Notes: generated from the sequence alone by a model not told the origin. A stretch of 64,000 nucleotides of DNA from an uncultured Poribacteria bacterium (GCA_951828515.1 OX639992.1:62001-126000), one strand, 5' to 3'. Positions 1 to 9,415 are shown, numbered from the stretch's first letter. Numbers and translations are program-made.

Positions 1-173
1 CTAAAGAATATCGACGCGCAGATGGTTCCTATATCAAATTCGACCAAAACGCCGCAGTTCTCATTGATCCGCAGAATCAACCGCGAGGCACTCGAATTTT
101 TGGACCCGTTGCACGTGAATTGAGAGAAAAGGCGTTTACCCGAATTGTCTCGCTTGCGCCCGAGGTCATTTAG
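1..173 (+). CDS. rplN: 50S ribosomal protein L14 (C-terminal part)
   Basis: The window opens inside this gene; the readable frame begins at base 3 and gives the last 56 residues. These include [36 protein letters not shown] and the ending IVSLAPEVI, which are the standard C-terminal blocks of uL14. L14 is a large-subunit protein at the subunit interface. The stop codon overlaps the Shine-Dalgarno sequence (taggagg) of the next gene, rplX, so the two are tightly coupled as in a normal spc operon. The N-terminal half lies outside the window. Confidence 0.97.
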   Translation, partial: KEYRRADGSYIKFDQNAAVLIDPQNQPRGTRIFGPVARELREKAFTRIVSLAPEVI

Positions 174-183
174 GAGGCCAATT

Positions 184-417
184 GTGACACATCAAAAACT
201 GCACATCAAAAAGAACGACACAGTCATAGTCCTCAGTGGGCAAGATAGAGGTAAACAAGGGGTCGTTTTAGAGGTGTTCCCAAAGAAACAGCGAGCAATC
301 GTTGAAGGTGTTCATATAATTGTCCGCCATCTCCGACCAAACCAAGCAGGACAAGGCGGTATCGTTGAACGTGAGGGCACTATCCACGTTTCGAACCTGA
401 AAAAGATTGATGGCTAA
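184..417 (+). CDS. rplX: 50S ribosomal protein L24
   Basis: A 77-residue L24 (uL24), an assembly-initiating protein of the large subunit. The KOW-type block is clear: KKNDTVIVLSGQDRGKQGVV followed by EGVHIIVRHLRPNQ and the ending GTIHVSNLKKIDG. A GTG start at 184 is chosen because aggagg lies about seven bases upstream, overlapping the rplN stop, and because family members begin close to HIKKND. A longer frame from 145 would run into rplN and add non-homologous residues. Length is slightly below the usual ~100 because the C-terminal extension is short. Confidence 0.95.
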   Translation: MTHQKLHIKKNDTVIVLSGQDRGKQGVVLEVFPKKQRAIVEGVHIIVRHLRPNQAGQGGIVEREGTIHVSNLKKIDG

Positions 418-602
418 CAGAAACAGAGTATTCCAGCCCTGCTGAAGAATTACATTGAAAATAGCCGTCGGTTCTCCATCAGCAGTCAGCGGTCAGAATG
501 AGAGTGTAATTTCACCAGAAACCCTCTTTACTGATGGCTAATAGTCGATGGTTTCCGACAGCCATTCTACGGAAAATGAAATCTCTATAGGATACAAGGC
601 TT
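418..602. repeat. Wide rplX-rplE gap with short GTCAG-type repeats
   Basis: This 185-bp gap is unusually large for the spc operon, where these genes normally almost touch. It carries short direct repeats (agcagtcagcggtcag) and a matching degenerate opposite-strand arm (ctgatggctaatagtcgatgg), the same motif pair found at 3661-3800, 6291-6400, 9341-9376 and 31935-32035. No gene or promoter was recognised. Confidence 0.6.
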
Positions 603-1166
603 ATGAGCCCATTCAAAGAATTTTACCAAACGGAAGTCATGCCCGCATTGCAACAGCATTTTGATTATAGAAATGTGATGCAGATTCCGAAAGTGGACAA
701 AGTTACACTGAATATCGGTGTTGGTATAGCAGTTCAGAATCCAAGTGCATTGGAAGATGCCGTAGAAGAACTGACACTTATTGCGGGTCAACGTGCGGTG
801 ATTACCCGTGCGAAAAAATCCATCTCTGCGTTTAAAATCAGAGGTCCATCAAAGTTGGGACGCACTCCCGGTATGGCGATTGGATGTAAGGTTACACTAC
901 GGAAGCAAAGGATGTATGAATTTCTGAATCGTTTAATCAACGTCGTGCTCCCGCAGATTCGGGACTTCCGCGGTATATCCCCGGACGCTTTTGACGGGCG
1001 CGGCAATTATTCCCTGGGTCTTACGGAACAGTTAATCTTCCCCGAAATTGATTACGACCAGGTTAACGATATTCGCGGACTGAATGTAACCATCGTTACC
1101 ACCGCCCCAACTGACGAAGAAGGTCACGAGTTACTAACACTCTTAGGGATGCCTTTCCGAAAATAG
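603..1166 (+). CDS. rplE: 50S ribosomal protein L5
   Basis: A 187-residue uL5, which binds 5S rRNA in the central protuberance. Diagnostic blocks are [18 protein letters not shown] near residue 25, the loop [19 protein letters not shown], and the C-terminal [20 protein letters not shown] followed by FPEIDYD. Length is typical (about 180). The ATG follows the wide repeat-bearing gap. It sits in the usual position after rplX and before rpsN. Confidence 0.97.
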   Translation: MSPFKEFYQTEVMPALQQHFDYRNVMQIPKVDKVTLNIGVGIAVQNPSALEDAVEELTLIAGQRAVITRAKKSISAFKIRGPSKLGRTPGMAIGCKVTLRKQRMYEFLNRLINVVLPQIRDFRGISPDAFDGRGNYSLGLTEQLIFPEIDYDQVNDIRGLNVTIVTTAPTDEEGHELLTLLGMPFRK

Positions 1167-1288
1167 ATAAGATCTTTCGCTAAACTTCAGGAAAAGATTT
1201 TACAGGTATCCTTTACCAGCCCCTCCTGTTTAACAGCCGGAGGCAACACCCGTAGGTATTACGGGTAAACAAAAAAGGAGTATCCAGG

Positions 1289-1474
1289 TTGGCAAGTAAA
1301 TCATGGATTGCCAAACAGAAAAGAACCCCGCGGTTCCGAACCCGAGAATACAGTCGTTGTAAAACTTGCGGCAGATCGCGTGGGTATCTTCGCAAGTTTG
1401 AGTTGTGTCGTATCTGTTTCCGTCTCTTTGCCCGCGCCGGTAAAATCCCTGGTGTCCGAAAGGCAAGTTGGTAG
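1289..1474 (+). CDS. rpsZ: 30S ribosomal protein S14, zinc-binding type
   Basis: A 61-residue short-form uS14 of the small-subunit head. The zinc ribbon is intact, with cysteines at 24, 27, 40 and 43, and is followed by [17 protein letters not shown], the invariant C-terminus of the family. The start is TTG, supported by the perfectly placed aaaaggag about eight bases upstream; the next in-frame ATG lies too far downstream to retain the conserved N-terminus. The zinc-containing short form rather than the long Cys-less form may matter under zinc limitation. Its place between rplE and rpsH is canonical. Confidence 0.96.
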   Translation: MASKSWIAKQKRTPRFRTREYSRCKTCGRSRGYLRKFELCRICFRLFARAGKIPGVRKASW

Positions 1475-1559
1475 AGGACTTGATGAGTTGTACCTCTCTA
1501 CACAAACATGATAGGCACAACAGCTATTCAAAACGAGAACAAAATAAGGAGAATCTTTC

Positions 1560-1961
1560 ATGTCGATGACCGATCCGATTGCTGATATGCTAACACGTAT
1601 CCGCAATGCCAACATGGCAGGACATGAACGCGTCGAAATCCCCTCTTCTAAAGTTAAATCTGAGATTGCGCGCATTCTTGTAGAGGAAGGTTTCGTCAGA
1701 AATTATCGTTTAATCGAAGATGGGAAACAGGGGATTTTAAGAATCTACTTGAAATACGGAAACACGAAAAAAGAGAAGGTCATCACAAACCTGAGACGTA
1801 TCAGCAAACCCGGCAGGAGGGTTTACGCCAAATCCGATAAGTTGCCACGGGTTTTCGGAGGACTCGGAGTCGCTATTTTGTCAACGTCCAATGGACTCAA
1901 AACGATCCCCCAGTGCCGTCAGGAGAAAATCGGCGGTGAAGTTCTTTGTTACGTCTGGTAA
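1560..1961 (+). CDS. rpsH: 30S ribosomal protein S8
   Basis: A 133-residue uS8, a primary 16S rRNA-binding protein. It opens with [20 protein letters not shown], has the middle block [20 protein letters not shown], and ends with GGEVLCYVW, all diagnostic. The start carries an extra MS before the usual MTDPIAD, and aggag lies upstream. In many bacteria S8 represses its own operon; no comparable target was identified here. Confidence 0.97.
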   Translation: MSMTDPIADMLTRIRNANMAGHERVEIPSSKVKSEIARILVEEGFVRNYRLIEDGKQGILRIYLKYGNTKKEKVITNLRRISKPGRRVYAKSDKLPRVFGGLGVAILSTSNGLKTIPQCRQEKIGGEVLCYVW

Positions 1962-1999
1962 CATCTTGATGATGACACGCAACGAGTGGGAGAAACAGA

Positions 2000-2569
2000 A
2001 TGTCACGTATCGGACTAACACCGATTCCAGTACCCGATAAGGTGGAAGTTGCTTTAAACAACAGCGACGTGCAGGTAGACGGACCGAAAGGGAGTCTCAA
2101 TTGGAAGCTTCCGGAAGGCATCAATGCGACGCTTGAGGAAAACGTTCTGACCGTCCAAAGAACGAGTGAACTCAAACAGTACAAAGCACTGCACGGATTG
2201 GCGCGTAGCCTTATTGCCAATATGGTTACTGGTGTTTCAGAAGGCTTTGAGAAAAAACTACGAGTCGTCGGTATGGGTTATCGTGCTGAGGTCAATCGTG
2301 AGAACGATCTGGTTCTCGACGTTGGCTATTCGCATTCCGTCACCTACTCTCCACCAGACGGAATAACCCTGAACGTTGAACCCGCTGAAACAGTAGATGG
2401 GCAGACCCATACACTGATCGTTGTCAGTGGTATCGACAAACAATTGGTCGGACAAGTGGCGGCTTCTATTCGTCAAGTTAAGAAACCGGAGATTTATAAA
2501 CCTTGTAAAGGTATTCGTTACGATGGCGAGCGCGTCCGAGATAAAGAAGGGAAAGCTGCTGCTGGTTAA
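2000..2569 (+). CDS. rplF: 50S ribosomal protein L6
   Basis: A 189-residue uL6 from the large subunit near the factor-binding site. Visible blocks are MSRIGLTPIPVPDKVEV at the start, VDGPKGSLNWKLP, the central GLARSLIANMVTGVSEGFEK, and the C-terminal motif KPCKGIRYDGERVRDKEGKA, in which the family's usual YKGKGIRY is slightly altered. The gene is 38 bases after rpsH with a gggag-type ribosome-binding site. Confidence 0.97.
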   Translation: MSRIGLTPIPVPDKVEVALNNSDVQVDGPKGSLNWKLPEGINATLEENVLTVQRTSELKQYKALHGLARSLIANMVTGVSEGFEKKLRVVGMGYRAEVNRENDLVLDVGYSHSVTYSPPDGITLNVEPAETVDGQTHTLIVVSGIDKQLVGQVAASIRQVKKPEIYKPCKGIRYDGERVRDKEGKAAAG

Positions 2570-2628
2570 CGTTGTTAGATTTGCGCGCTGGCAGATAGAA
2601 AGCGCGTGTATAGTGATAAGGAGACCCC

Positions 2629-2997
2629 TTGGTAATTACAAAAAAGAAACGGATGAGCCATTTACGGCGCCGCAAGCGAGTCCGCCAAAAAATTAGCGGC
2701 ACCGGGGACAGACCGAGGCTCTCTGTTTTTCGAAGCTCAAAACATATCTATGCGCAGCTCATTAATGATGAACTTGGCGTGACGGTAGCCGAAGCCTCTA
2801 CTTTATCCCCCGAACTGAGAGCGGCTCTCTCAAACGGTGGCAACGTTAAGGCAGCGGAGAGCGTTGGCGCGCTTATTGCGCAAAAAGCCAAGCAGCAACA
2901 AGTTGAGATAGTTGTCTTTGACCGGGGCGGACATCTCTACCATGGACGCATAAAAGCCCTTGCTGAAGCTGCCAAGGCGGAAGGATTAAAGTTCTAA
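2629..2997 (+). CDS. rplR: 50S ribosomal protein L18
   Basis: A 122-residue uL18, which binds 5S rRNA together with L5. Diagnostic blocks are [33 protein letters not shown], and the C-terminal [20 protein letters not shown]. The frame starts at a TTG preceded by taaggag; the first in-frame ATG is at codon 9 (MSHLRRR) and cannot be excluded. It follows rplF as expected. Confidence 0.95.
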   Translation: MVITKKKRMSHLRRRKRVRQKISGTGDRPRLSVFRSSKHIYAQLINDELGVTVAEASTLSPELRAALSNGGNVKAAESVGALIAQKAKQQQVEIVVFDRGGHLYHGRIKALAEAAKAEGLKF

Positions 2998-3141
2998 TCT
3001 TTTGTTTCTGCTCTGCCCTCCATTACATTTCGGTCAGGTTTTCAGTGGGTTCTGTATTCCTTAGTTACAGGTAAACAGGAATTTCACCAGAAACCCAGCG
3101 AAACGAAGTGGAGCGAGGCCCAGGAGACTATAGCTTAAAAT

Positions 3142-3654
3142 ATGCTGAAAGATAAAATCAACCCTGATGACTATGAATTTGAGGAACGCATGATTACAAT
3201 CAACCGTGTGATGCGAGTTGGTAAGGGGCGGCGAACGCCGAGTTTTAACTCACTCACCGTTGTTGGAAATCGTGATGGTATTGTTGGTATCGGCTTTGGT
3301 AGCGCGAGCGAAGTCGCTGGTGCGCTCCGAAAAAGTTTCGCAGATGCTCGAAAAAATCTTATTCGGGTTCCAATCACCAATGGTACGCTCCCACATGAGA
3401 TCATCAGCGAATTTAAATCCGCCAAAGTCTTGCTAAAACCAGCAAGCCCGGGAACAGGTATTATCGCAGGACATGCTACGCGTGCTATCCTTGAATTTGC
3501 AGGCGTTCGAGATGCCCTAACAAAATGCCTTTCCTCTCGGAACGTGAAAAATATCGCTGAAGCTACTATGCTCGGATTGAAAAGCCTCAAAGATGTTAAT
3601 GAAGTCGCTCGGTTACGAGGCTTACCTGTTGAAGAACTTCTCAAGAAACGCTAA
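3142..3654 (+). CDS. rpsE: 30S ribosomal protein S5
   Basis: A 170-residue uS5, a small-subunit protein at the mRNA entry and decoding region. It contains FEERMITINRVMRVGKGRR, the glycine-rich stretch NRDGIVGIGFGSASEVAGAL, and PGTGIIAGHATRAILEFAGV. The loop usually reading KGGRRFSF is KGRRTPSF here. The ATG is preceded by an in-frame stop two codons upstream, so it is the earliest possible start; caggag lies about 15 bases before it, a rather long spacing. The expected next gene rpmD (L30) is not present in the following gap. Confidence 0.96.
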   Translation: MLKDKINPDDYEFEERMITINRVMRVGKGRRTPSFNSLTVVGNRDGIVGIGFGSASEVAGALRKSFADARKNLIRVPITNGTLPHEIISEFKSAKVLLKPASPGTGIIAGHATRAILEFAGVRDALTKCLSSRNVKNIAEATMLGLKSLKDVNEVARLRGLPVEELLKKR

Positions 3655-3824
3655 ATTAGTCGTCAGTTGTCAGTTTTAACCATCAACTCGTGCTTTAGCA
3701 TAAGTATCTGTAGACGAGTTGATGGTTAAAGTTAAGAGGGTGCTGGTTAAATCAGATACCTCTTTAACTCATAACCGATAACTGAAAACTGAAAACTATT
3801 GGATAAAGAATGGAGTAAATCCTG
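3655..3824. repeat. rpsE-rplO gap with 17-bp perfect inverted repeat
   Basis: The gap occupies the usual place of rpmD, but no L30 frame exists here. It holds a perfect 17-bp inverted repeat (3675-3691 and 3714-3730, arm TTTAACCATCAACTCGT) with a 22-base loop, flanked on the left by gtcagttgtcag and on the right by ataaccgataactgaaaactg. In the transcript this would be a stable hairpin between two ribosomal genes. It lacks a following U-tract, so it is not an obvious terminator. Confidence 0.75.
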
Positions 3825-4301
3825 ATGAAATTGAACGAACTTAAACCTGCCCCGGGCGCGAACCGCTCAAGAAAGCGTGTAGGTAGAGGCAACGCTTCAG
3901 GCTGGGGCGGTACCTGTGGACGCGGACATAAGGGTCAAAAATCCCGATCCGGTGCTTCAATCCCCGCATGGTTTGAAGGTGGACAGATGCCGCTCGTCCG
4001 ACGGCTTCCCAAGCGTGGCCCGCGACGCACCGGACACAAACGACTCGAGTACGATATCATCAACGTAGAAACCCTCAACATTTTTGAAGATGCTGCGGTT
4101 ATCAGCCCTGAAGTCCTTCGCGAAGCGGGAATAATCAAACGGAAAAACGGTCTGATAAAGATACTCGGTGACGGTGAACTCGAAAAACAGTTGAAAGTCC
4201 AAGCACATCGCTTCTCAAAATCTGCAATCCAGAAAATTGAATCCAAAGGCGGCACAACCGAGGTCCTCGGGATGCATGCGAACCCTAACGCCCCTGCTTA
4301 A
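3825..4301 (+). CDS. rplO: 50S ribosomal protein L15
   Basis: A 158-residue uL15, a late-assembling large-subunit protein. It begins MKLNELKPAPGANRSRKRVG, then RGNASGWGGTCGRGHKGQKS, then FEGGQMPLVRRLPKRG, all hallmark glycine- and arginine-rich blocks; the C-terminal half is the usual globular domain ending in an Ala/Pro tail. The ATG is preceded by a purine-rich tract after the repeat-bearing gap. It is followed by a short REP-like hairpin and then secY. Confidence 0.97.
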   Translation: MKLNELKPAPGANRSRKRVGRGNASGWGGTCGRGHKGQKSRSGASIPAWFEGGQMPLVRRLPKRGPRRTGHKRLEYDIINVETLNIFEDAAVISPEVLREAGIIKRKNGLIKILGDGELEKQLKVQAHRFSKSAIQKIESKGGTTEVLGMHANPNAPA

Positions 4302-4305
4302 GCAT

Positions 4306-4333
4306 GGTAGGGGCTGGGTTACCCAGCCCGTAC
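4306..4333. repeat. REP-like hairpin before secY
   Basis: A compact hairpin, GGGCTGGG / CCCAGCCC with a three-base TTA loop, carries GTAG directly at its 5' foot (ggtaggggctggg). It is squeezed between the rplO stop and the secY ribosome-binding site. GTAG at the foot of a small palindrome is the signature of REP sequences moved by RAYT (REP-associated tyrosine) transposases; assignment here is by resemblance. Confidence 0.6.
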
Positions 4334-4350
4334 AGGAGGAAAAAAAATAA

Positions 4351-5682
4351 GTGATTAAGGCAGTTCAAAACGCTTTTAAAATACCGGAATTGCGGAAACG
4401 CATCATTTTTACAGCGTTGCTCTTGATTGTTTACCGCCTTGGTGCCCACATCACACTTCCGGGTATTGACGACCAAGCCCTCGAAGCTTTTTTTCAACAG
4501 CTCATGGAGCGTGGTGGGAATGTCATTGGCTTCATCGACCTGTTTTCTGGTGGTGCGTTTAGTCAGATGACTATTTTCGCACTCGGCATACAACCGTATA
4601 TCAGTGCCTCAATCATTATGCAGCTCCTCGCCGTCATTGTGCCCTCATTGGAGAAACTCTCCAAAGAACCTGACGGTCGGAAGAAAATTACGCAATATAC
4701 CCGATACGGAACGGTTGTACTGAGTATCATTCAGGGTATAACGATTAGCATTGTCTTGCGAAATCCAGAAAATATAACTGGCGAGGCTGGCGAAATCGTG
4801 AGCAATCCCGACCTCTGGTGGCATTTCCTCGTCGTTATAACACTCACTGCTGGAACCTCCTTTGTTATGTGGTTGGGGGAACAGATCACAGAGCGCGGTA
4901 TTGGACAGGGTATTTCATTAATTATTACAGTCGGCATTATTGCTGGACTGCCCGGCGGTGTCACAACCGTTTTCAACAATCTTGTGACCAGACCGGAGTT
5001 CGGAATTCTACAATTGGCACTTTTAGTTGCCCTTGTTGTTGTAGCCGTTATGGGAACTGTGTTCATCACACTTTCCGTTCGGAAGATTCCGGTACAATAC
5101 GGCAGGCAGATTCGGGGTCGAAGAGTGATCGGTGGACAATCAACGCACCTGCCACTCCGTGTTAACGCAGCCGGCATGATTCCAATCATCTTTGCTGTGA
5201 CGCTGATCCAATTTCCGCCGACTGTCCTCGGTTTTCTACCACGGGACTGGGGTTGGGTAGCCGGTGTGGAAACACTCATCGCTCCGGGGACACCGTTGTA
5301 CCTTACCGTTTACGCGTTGTTAATTATTGGTTTCACCTATTTCTACACAGCTGTGCAAATCAATCCGATACAAATGGCAGAGGACTTACAGAAATACGGC
5401 GGTTTTATTCCGGGTATACGAGCAGGTAAACAAACCGCAGATTACATCAACACTACGCTTACACGCATCACACTCCCAGGGGCGGTCTTTCTTGCGGCTA
5501 TCGCTGTGATTCCGATTATCATCACAAGCCAACTTCAAGTTGGAAACATGGTGGAAGGTGCTTCTATCTTGATCGTTGTGGGGGTCGTGTTAGATACAGT
5601 GTCACAAATCGAATCCTATTTAACGGTACGCCATTACGAAGGGTTCTTAAAAGATCGAAAACTCAGAGGCAGACGGCGTTAA
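4351..5682 (+). CDS. secY: Protein translocase subunit SecY
   Basis: A 443-residue SecY, the channel-forming subunit of the Sec translocon in the inner membrane. Ten hydrophobic segments can be traced. Family signatures include [20 protein letters not shown] at the N-terminus, [20 protein letters not shown] (plug and TM2 region), the TM5-6 loop [10 protein letters not shown] and the C-terminal [15 protein letters not shown]. The start is GTG, well supported by aggagga ten bases upstream. The usual downstream genes adk, map and infA are absent; rpmJ follows after 25 bases. Confidence 0.98.
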   Translation: MIKAVQNAFKIPELRKRIIFTALLLIVYRLGAHITLPGIDDQALEAFFQQLMERGGNVIGFIDLFSGGAFSQMTIFALGIQPYISASIIMQLLAVIVPSLEKLSKEPDGRKKITQYTRYGTVVLSIIQGITISIVLRNPENITGEAGEIVSNPDLWWHFLVVITLTAGTSFVMWLGEQITERGIGQGISLIITVGIIAGLPGGVTTVFNNLVTRPEFGILQLALLVALVVVAVMGTVFITLSVRKIPVQYGRQIRGRRVIGGQSTHLPLRVNAAGMIPIIFAVTLIQFPPTVLGFLPRDWGWVAGVETLIAPGTPLYLTVYALLIIGFTYFYTAVQINPIQMAEDLQKYGGFIPGIRAGKQTADYINTTLTRITLPGAVFLAAIAVIPIIITSQLQVGNMVEGASILIVVGVVLDTVSQIESYLTVRHYEGFLKDRKLRGRRR

Positions 5683-5707
5683 ACGCTTTCACCTGAAAGA
5701 GGACACC

Positions 5708-5824
5708 ATGAAAGTCAGACCTTCCGTCAAAAAGATGTGTAACCAGTGTAAAATTGTTAAACGAAAAGGGATAATCCGCGTCATTTGTTCTTCAAACCCG
5801 AAGCACAAACAACGCCAAGGCTAA
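5708..5824 (+). CDS. rpmJ: 50S ribosomal protein L36
   Basis: A 38-residue bL36, too short for most gene callers. The protein begins [20 protein letters not shown] and ends [12 protein letters not shown]. It keeps the zinc ribbon ligands C11, C14, C27 and H33. The ATG follows gaggacacc and lies between secY and rpsM, exactly where rpmJ belongs after loss of adk-map-infA. Sequence, length and position all agree. Confidence 0.96.
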   Translation: MKVRPSVKKMCNQCKIVKRKGIIRVICSSNPKHKQRQG

Positions 5825-5858
5825 TTCTTAAAGGGACATAGAAAACAGGAGGAAACCC

Positions 5859-6251
5859 ATGGCAAGGATCGCAGGGGTTGATTTACCCCGCAACAAACGG
5901 GTGGATATTGCCTTGACGGCAATTTATGGCATTGGTCGTTACACCGCAGTGCAAATTGTCACCGATCTGGATCTCGATCCCGGGAAAAAGGTTGACAGCC
6001 TCGCCGAAAACGAGATTGGTCAACTCCGAGACAAAGTTCAAGAGTACAAAATCGAAGGTGATTTGCGTCGTGACATCGATCAGAATATCAAACGACTGAT
6101 GGACATCAACAGTTATCGCGGTTTACGACATCGTCGACAGTTACCTGTCCGCGGACAGCGCACGAATACTAACGCCCGTACCCGTAAAGGAAAGGCACGA
6201 ACCATCTCTGTTGGTAGAAAAGCCAAAGAGGCAGCACGTAAAAGTGGTTAG
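5859..6251 (+). CDS. rpsM: 30S ribosomal protein S13
   Basis: A 130-residue uS13 in the small-subunit head, which contacts L5 and tRNA. It shows [20 protein letters not shown], the helix-hairpin-helix region [12 protein letters not shown], and the C-terminal [20 protein letters not shown]. One departure is that the common YIxGI reads IYGI. An aggagg ribosome-binding site lies eight bases upstream. It starts the alpha-operon part of the cluster. Confidence 0.97.
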   Translation: MARIAGVDLPRNKRVDIALTAIYGIGRYTAVQIVTDLDLDPGKKVDSLAENEIGQLRDKVQEYKIEGDLRRDIDQNIKRLMDINSYRGLRHRRQLPVRGQRTNTNARTRKGKARTISVGRKAKEAARKSG

Positions 6252-6510
6252 TGTTAATGGTTATCAGTTCGGTTTTTTCCCGAAAAACCTTTCAGTTGTC
6301 AGTTGTCAGTTGTCAGTTAAGACCTTGTGGACCTTACAGGAAACTTTACCACCACAAGAGACTTCTTTACCTGATAACCGACAACCGATAACTCTGAGTC
6401 GGATGGCTGATAGCCACTCCATTGATAACCTTTACCATCAGCTCGCACATTGATAGAAGTGTTAAGGGACGACTTGATGGTAAAACTACTGATAAGAAAG
6501 GAGAATCGTT
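6252..6510. repeat. rpsM-rpsK gap with GTCAG tandem repeats and inverted arms
   Basis: This 259-bp gap contains a heptamer tandem (TCAGTTG repeated three times near 6295-6320). Its opposite-strand counterpart, ctgataaccgacaaccgataact, lies near 6370-6392. A second inverted pair follows: tttaccatca at 6431-6440 and tgatggtaaa at 6475-6484. The organisation parallels 3655-3824. The heptamer tandems resemble the short tandemly repeated repetitive sequences known from cyanobacteria; no gene was recognised. Confidence 0.65.
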
Positions 6511-6882
6511 TTGCGTGGAAGAAGACGAGAACGTAAGAACGTTCCCGAGGGTATCGCACATATACAAGCGACCTTCAACAACACAATCATTACAATCACA
6601 GACTTAAGCGGAAACACTGTTGCTTGGGCGAACGCTGGGATGACTTTCACAGGTTCACGGAAGTCAACACCTTTTGCCGCACAACAGACAGCGGAATCAT
6701 GTGCGCGCAGAGCAATGGATCACGGCATGAAACGCGTGGAAGTTAGAGTCAAAGGCCCCGGATCCGGGAGAGAGTCTTCTATACGAGCACTCGCTGCAGC
6801 CGGACTCGACATTACCTTAATGAAGGACGTAACTCCTATCCCACATAATGGATGTCGTCCCCCGAAGAGACGACGGGTTTAA
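6511..6882 (+). CDS. rpsK: 30S ribosomal protein S11
   Basis: A 123-residue uS11 of the small-subunit platform. Blocks include [54 protein letters not shown] and the ending [18 protein letters not shown]. The start is TTG with aaaggag nine bases upstream; the arginine-rich opening [13 protein letters not shown] matches the usual N-terminus. It follows rpsM after a repeat-filled gap. Confidence 0.97.
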   Translation: MRGRRRERKNVPEGIAHIQATFNNTIITITDLSGNTVAWANAGMTFTGSRKSTPFAAQQTAESCARRAMDHGMKRVEVRVKGPGSGRESSIRALAAAGLDITLMKDVTPIPHNGCRPPKRRRV

Positions 6883-6958
6883 GTTGCCCCGCGACTCGAC
6901 TCCGATACAAGCCTTAAAAGCACGAGTTGAGGGTTAAACTCACACACAAGGAGAGGGA

Positions 6959-7594
6959 ATGAGTAGATATTTAGATTCAGTCTGTAAATTATGCCGACGG
7001 GAAGGTGAAAAACTCTTTCTGAAAGGGCGTCGATGCAACGGACCTAAATGTTCTTTTGAACGCCGCAGCTACCCACCCGGCGAACACGGTCAGACACCAC
7101 CTCGCAGAAGTCGCGGGGACAATTTCCGTCGGCAGTTGCGTGCGAAACAGAAAGTCAAACGCACTTATGGTGTTTTTGAGAAACAATTTCGGAACTATTA
7201 TTTCAAAGCCGCTCGTCAAACAGGTATCGCTGGCGAGAATTTAATTAGTTTCCTTGAACGCAGGTTAGACAATGTCGTTTACCGACTCGGCTTCGCAACC
7301 TCCCGAAATCAGGCGCGTCAACTCGTGAAGCACAACCACTTCACTGTCAACGGCAAGCGGGTTAATATTCCATCTTATATCGTGAAAGTTGGCGATATCA
7401 TCACACCTCGCGAACGGAGCCGAAACCTTGCGACGATTCAAGAGGCATTAGAATATACGCAGCATCGCGGTGCACCTGAATGGCTGGAAATTGATACGGA
7501 CAAAGCAGAAGGGCGTGTTCAAGGAGCACCCGTGGTAGAGCAAATCGCCATCGACCTTGAAACGCAACTCATCATTGAACTTTACTCCCGATAG
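6959..7594 (+). CDS. rpsD: 30S ribosomal protein S4, zinc-containing
   Basis: A 211-residue uS4 that nucleates assembly of the 16S 5' domain. The N-terminus has the zinc-ligand set C9, C12, C26, C31, so this is the C+ form. The S4 RNA-binding domain is clear (LERRLDNVVYRLGFATSRNQ then ARQLVKHNHFTVNGKRVNIP). The ATG follows aaggagagg. In many bacteria S4 is the repressor of the alpha operon; no control site was identified here. Confidence 0.97.
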   Translation: MSRYLDSVCKLCRREGEKLFLKGRRCNGPKCSFERRSYPPGEHGQTPPRRSRGDNFRRQLRAKQKVKRTYGVFEKQFRNYYFKAARQTGIAGENLISFLERRLDNVVYRLGFATSRNQARQLVKHNHFTVNGKRVNIPSYIVKVGDIITPRERSRNLATIQEALEYTQHRGAPEWLEIDTDKAEGRVQGAPVVEQIAIDLETQLIIELYSR

Positions 7595-7809
7595 ATATAT
7601 CCTGTATACCTGGGCGTTATAGTTTTCAGTTAAAAGACGGACTTGAAAGCTACAAAAGTTTCTTGTTCCTGACGACTGATGGCTATTTTGGGGATGTCAA
7701 AAAATACAATACAGATAGAAAATTAAGAGTCCGTGCGCGTTACAATGGACACCACGCCTCAGTTTGTACGTATTTTAACACTTAATTTAATTCTTATAGG
7801 AGGAAATCG

Positions 7810-8901
7810 ATGATAAGGTCCGAGCTGGAAATGCCCGATCGGCTAAGAACTGATACAGATACCTTACGCCCTAATTATGCAAAGTATACCGCTGAACCTT
7901 TTGAGCGCGGATTCGGAACAACCCTCGGCAATTCGCTACGCCGAGTCCTCCTTTCCTCAATTAAAGGCGCGGCGATTATAGCCATTCAAATTGAACAAGT
8001 AAAACATGAATACGCTACGATTCCCGGTGTCGTGGAAGATGTCGTCCAGATTATTCTCAACCTCAAAGAGATTCGTCTAAATATAACAACCGACGACCTA
8101 ACACGACTCACATTAAAAGCGGAAGGATCTGGTGAAGTTACAGCAGCAGATATCCGTTCTAACGCACACGTTGAGATTATAAATCCTGACCGGCATATCG
8201 CGACACTCAATGAATGCGAAGGATTGGACATAGAGATTTATGCCCAAACAGGCAGAGGATACTCTCTCGCCGAAGAACACAGGCCCACCGTAGAACAGCT
8301 TATAGTGGAAACACTCAAGAACAATAGAGGGTCCTCTCTTGTTGAAGAGGAAAGGCTCGTAGGACCCGACCTCGGATTGATTCCGGTTGATGCGAAGTTC
8401 TCACCCGTTGAAAAAGTGAACTACTGGGTAGAAGAAACCCGCGTCGGTGATATGACGAATTTCGATAAGCTCAACTTCGAAGTCTGGACGGATGCCACCA
8501 TCACAGCGAAGGAAGCTGTCACACGGGCTGCTAACATTCTACTGCAACAACTCGAGATCTTCACAGAATTCGACGAAAGTTACGTTGAACCGGAACCTGA
8601 GATTGATGAGGCGAAACTCCGGCGCAATCGATACCTCGCCAAACCTGTCTCTGAACTCGAACTCTCGGTCCGAGCCAGTAACTGTCTCGAAACGGCAAAT
8701 ATCAAAACTATACGACAACTCGTCACAAAAGAGGAAAAGGATATGTTGGAATACAAGAATTTTGGGCGAACATCGCTAAATGAGATCAAAGATCAACTCG
8801 CCAACATGGGGCTTTCCCTCGGAATGAAATTGGACGAATTAGACGATGCGGAAATCAGCGAAGAAGATATGGCACAAGCACCTTTGCAACCGCTTGTGTA
8901 A
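7810..8901 (+). CDS. rpoA: DNA-directed RNA polymerase subunit alpha
   Basis: A 363-residue alpha subunit that dimerises to start RNA polymerase assembly. The N-terminal domain holds PFERGFGTTLGNSLRRVLLS, the dimer and assembly signature. An acidic linker around residues 255-265 leads to the C-terminal domain (NCLETANIKTIRQLVTKEE, then GRTSLNEIKDQLANMGLSLG), the part that contacts UP elements and activators. It is longer than typical (~330) because of an acidic tail. An ataggagg ribosome-binding site precedes the ATG. Confidence 0.98.
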   Translation: MIRSELEMPDRLRTDTDTLRPNYAKYTAEPFERGFGTTLGNSLRRVLLSSIKGAAIIAIQIEQVKHEYATIPGVVEDVVQIILNLKEIRLNITTDDLTRLTLKAEGSGEVTAADIRSNAHVEIINPDRHIATLNECEGLDIEIYAQTGRGYSLAEEHRPTVEQLIVETLKNNRGSSLVEEERLVGPDLGLIPVDAKFSPVEKVNYWVEETRVGDMTNFDKLNFEVWTDATITAKEAVTRAANILLQQLEIFTEFDESYVEPEPEIDEAKLRRNRYLAKPVSELELSVRASNCLETANIKTIRQLVTKEEKDMLEYKNFGRTSLNEIKDQLANMGLSLGMKLDELDDAEISEEDMAQAPLQPLV

Positions 8902-8934
8902 TTCTTTGCGACAACGCGTAAATGGAGGAAGACG

Positions 8935-9339
8935 ATGCGTCACAGAAAACGCGGACGGAAATTGGGACGAACAGCAAGCCATCGGAAAGCTCTTTTCCGC
9001 AACCAAGCCACCGCGCTATTTGAACACGAACAAATTCGGACAACACTCCCAAAGTGTAAAGAACTTCGGCGTGTCGCTGAAAAGTTGATTACGCTCGCTA
9101 AACGCGGGAACTTACCCGCACGCCGACAAGCCGCAAAACTGCTCTATGGGACCAATCTACATTACACGCCCAGAAGAGGAGAAGAAGTGAGTGGTGTCGA
9201 CAAACAGGCCATCCTACGGAAACTGTTTGATGACATCGGACCTCGGTACCAAGACCGAAGCGGCGGATATACACGCATCATACGAGGTGAACTCCGAAAA
9301 GGCGACGGAGCACAGATGGGCTACATTCAATTGGTTTAA
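8935..9339 (+). CDS. rplQ: 50S ribosomal protein L17
   Basis: A 134-residue bL17. It shows [40 protein letters not shown], and the C-terminal [20 protein letters not shown] followed by YIQLV, all diagnostic. It lies 33 bases after rpoA with a gaggaag ribosome-binding site and closes the ribosomal cluster; a strong terminator follows. Confidence 0.97.
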   Translation: MRHRKRGRKLGRTASHRKALFRNQATALFEHEQIRTTLPKCKELRRVAEKLITLAKRGNLPARRQAAKLLYGTNLHYTPRRGEEVSGVDKQAILRKLFDDIGPRYQDRSGGYTRIIRGELRKGDGAQMGYIQLV

Positions 9340-9381
9340 TGGCTGTCGGAAACTATCGGCTATCAGCAGTCAGTAAAATGC

Positions 9382-9415
9382 ACGGGCGGAGGTAAAACTC
9401 CGCCCGTTTCTGCTT
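9382..9415 (+). terminator. Rho-independent terminator of the ribosomal operon
   Basis: A perfect nine-base stem (ACGGGCGGA / TCCGCCCGT) with an eight-base loop is followed by ttctgctt. It lies just after rplQ, where the long co-directional cluster ends and the next gene is on the opposite strand. Confidence 0.8.

Noticed and set aside
3655-3824. rpmD (L30) expected here
   Set aside because: All frames are short or broken and none shows L30 motifs; the gap is repeat DNA.
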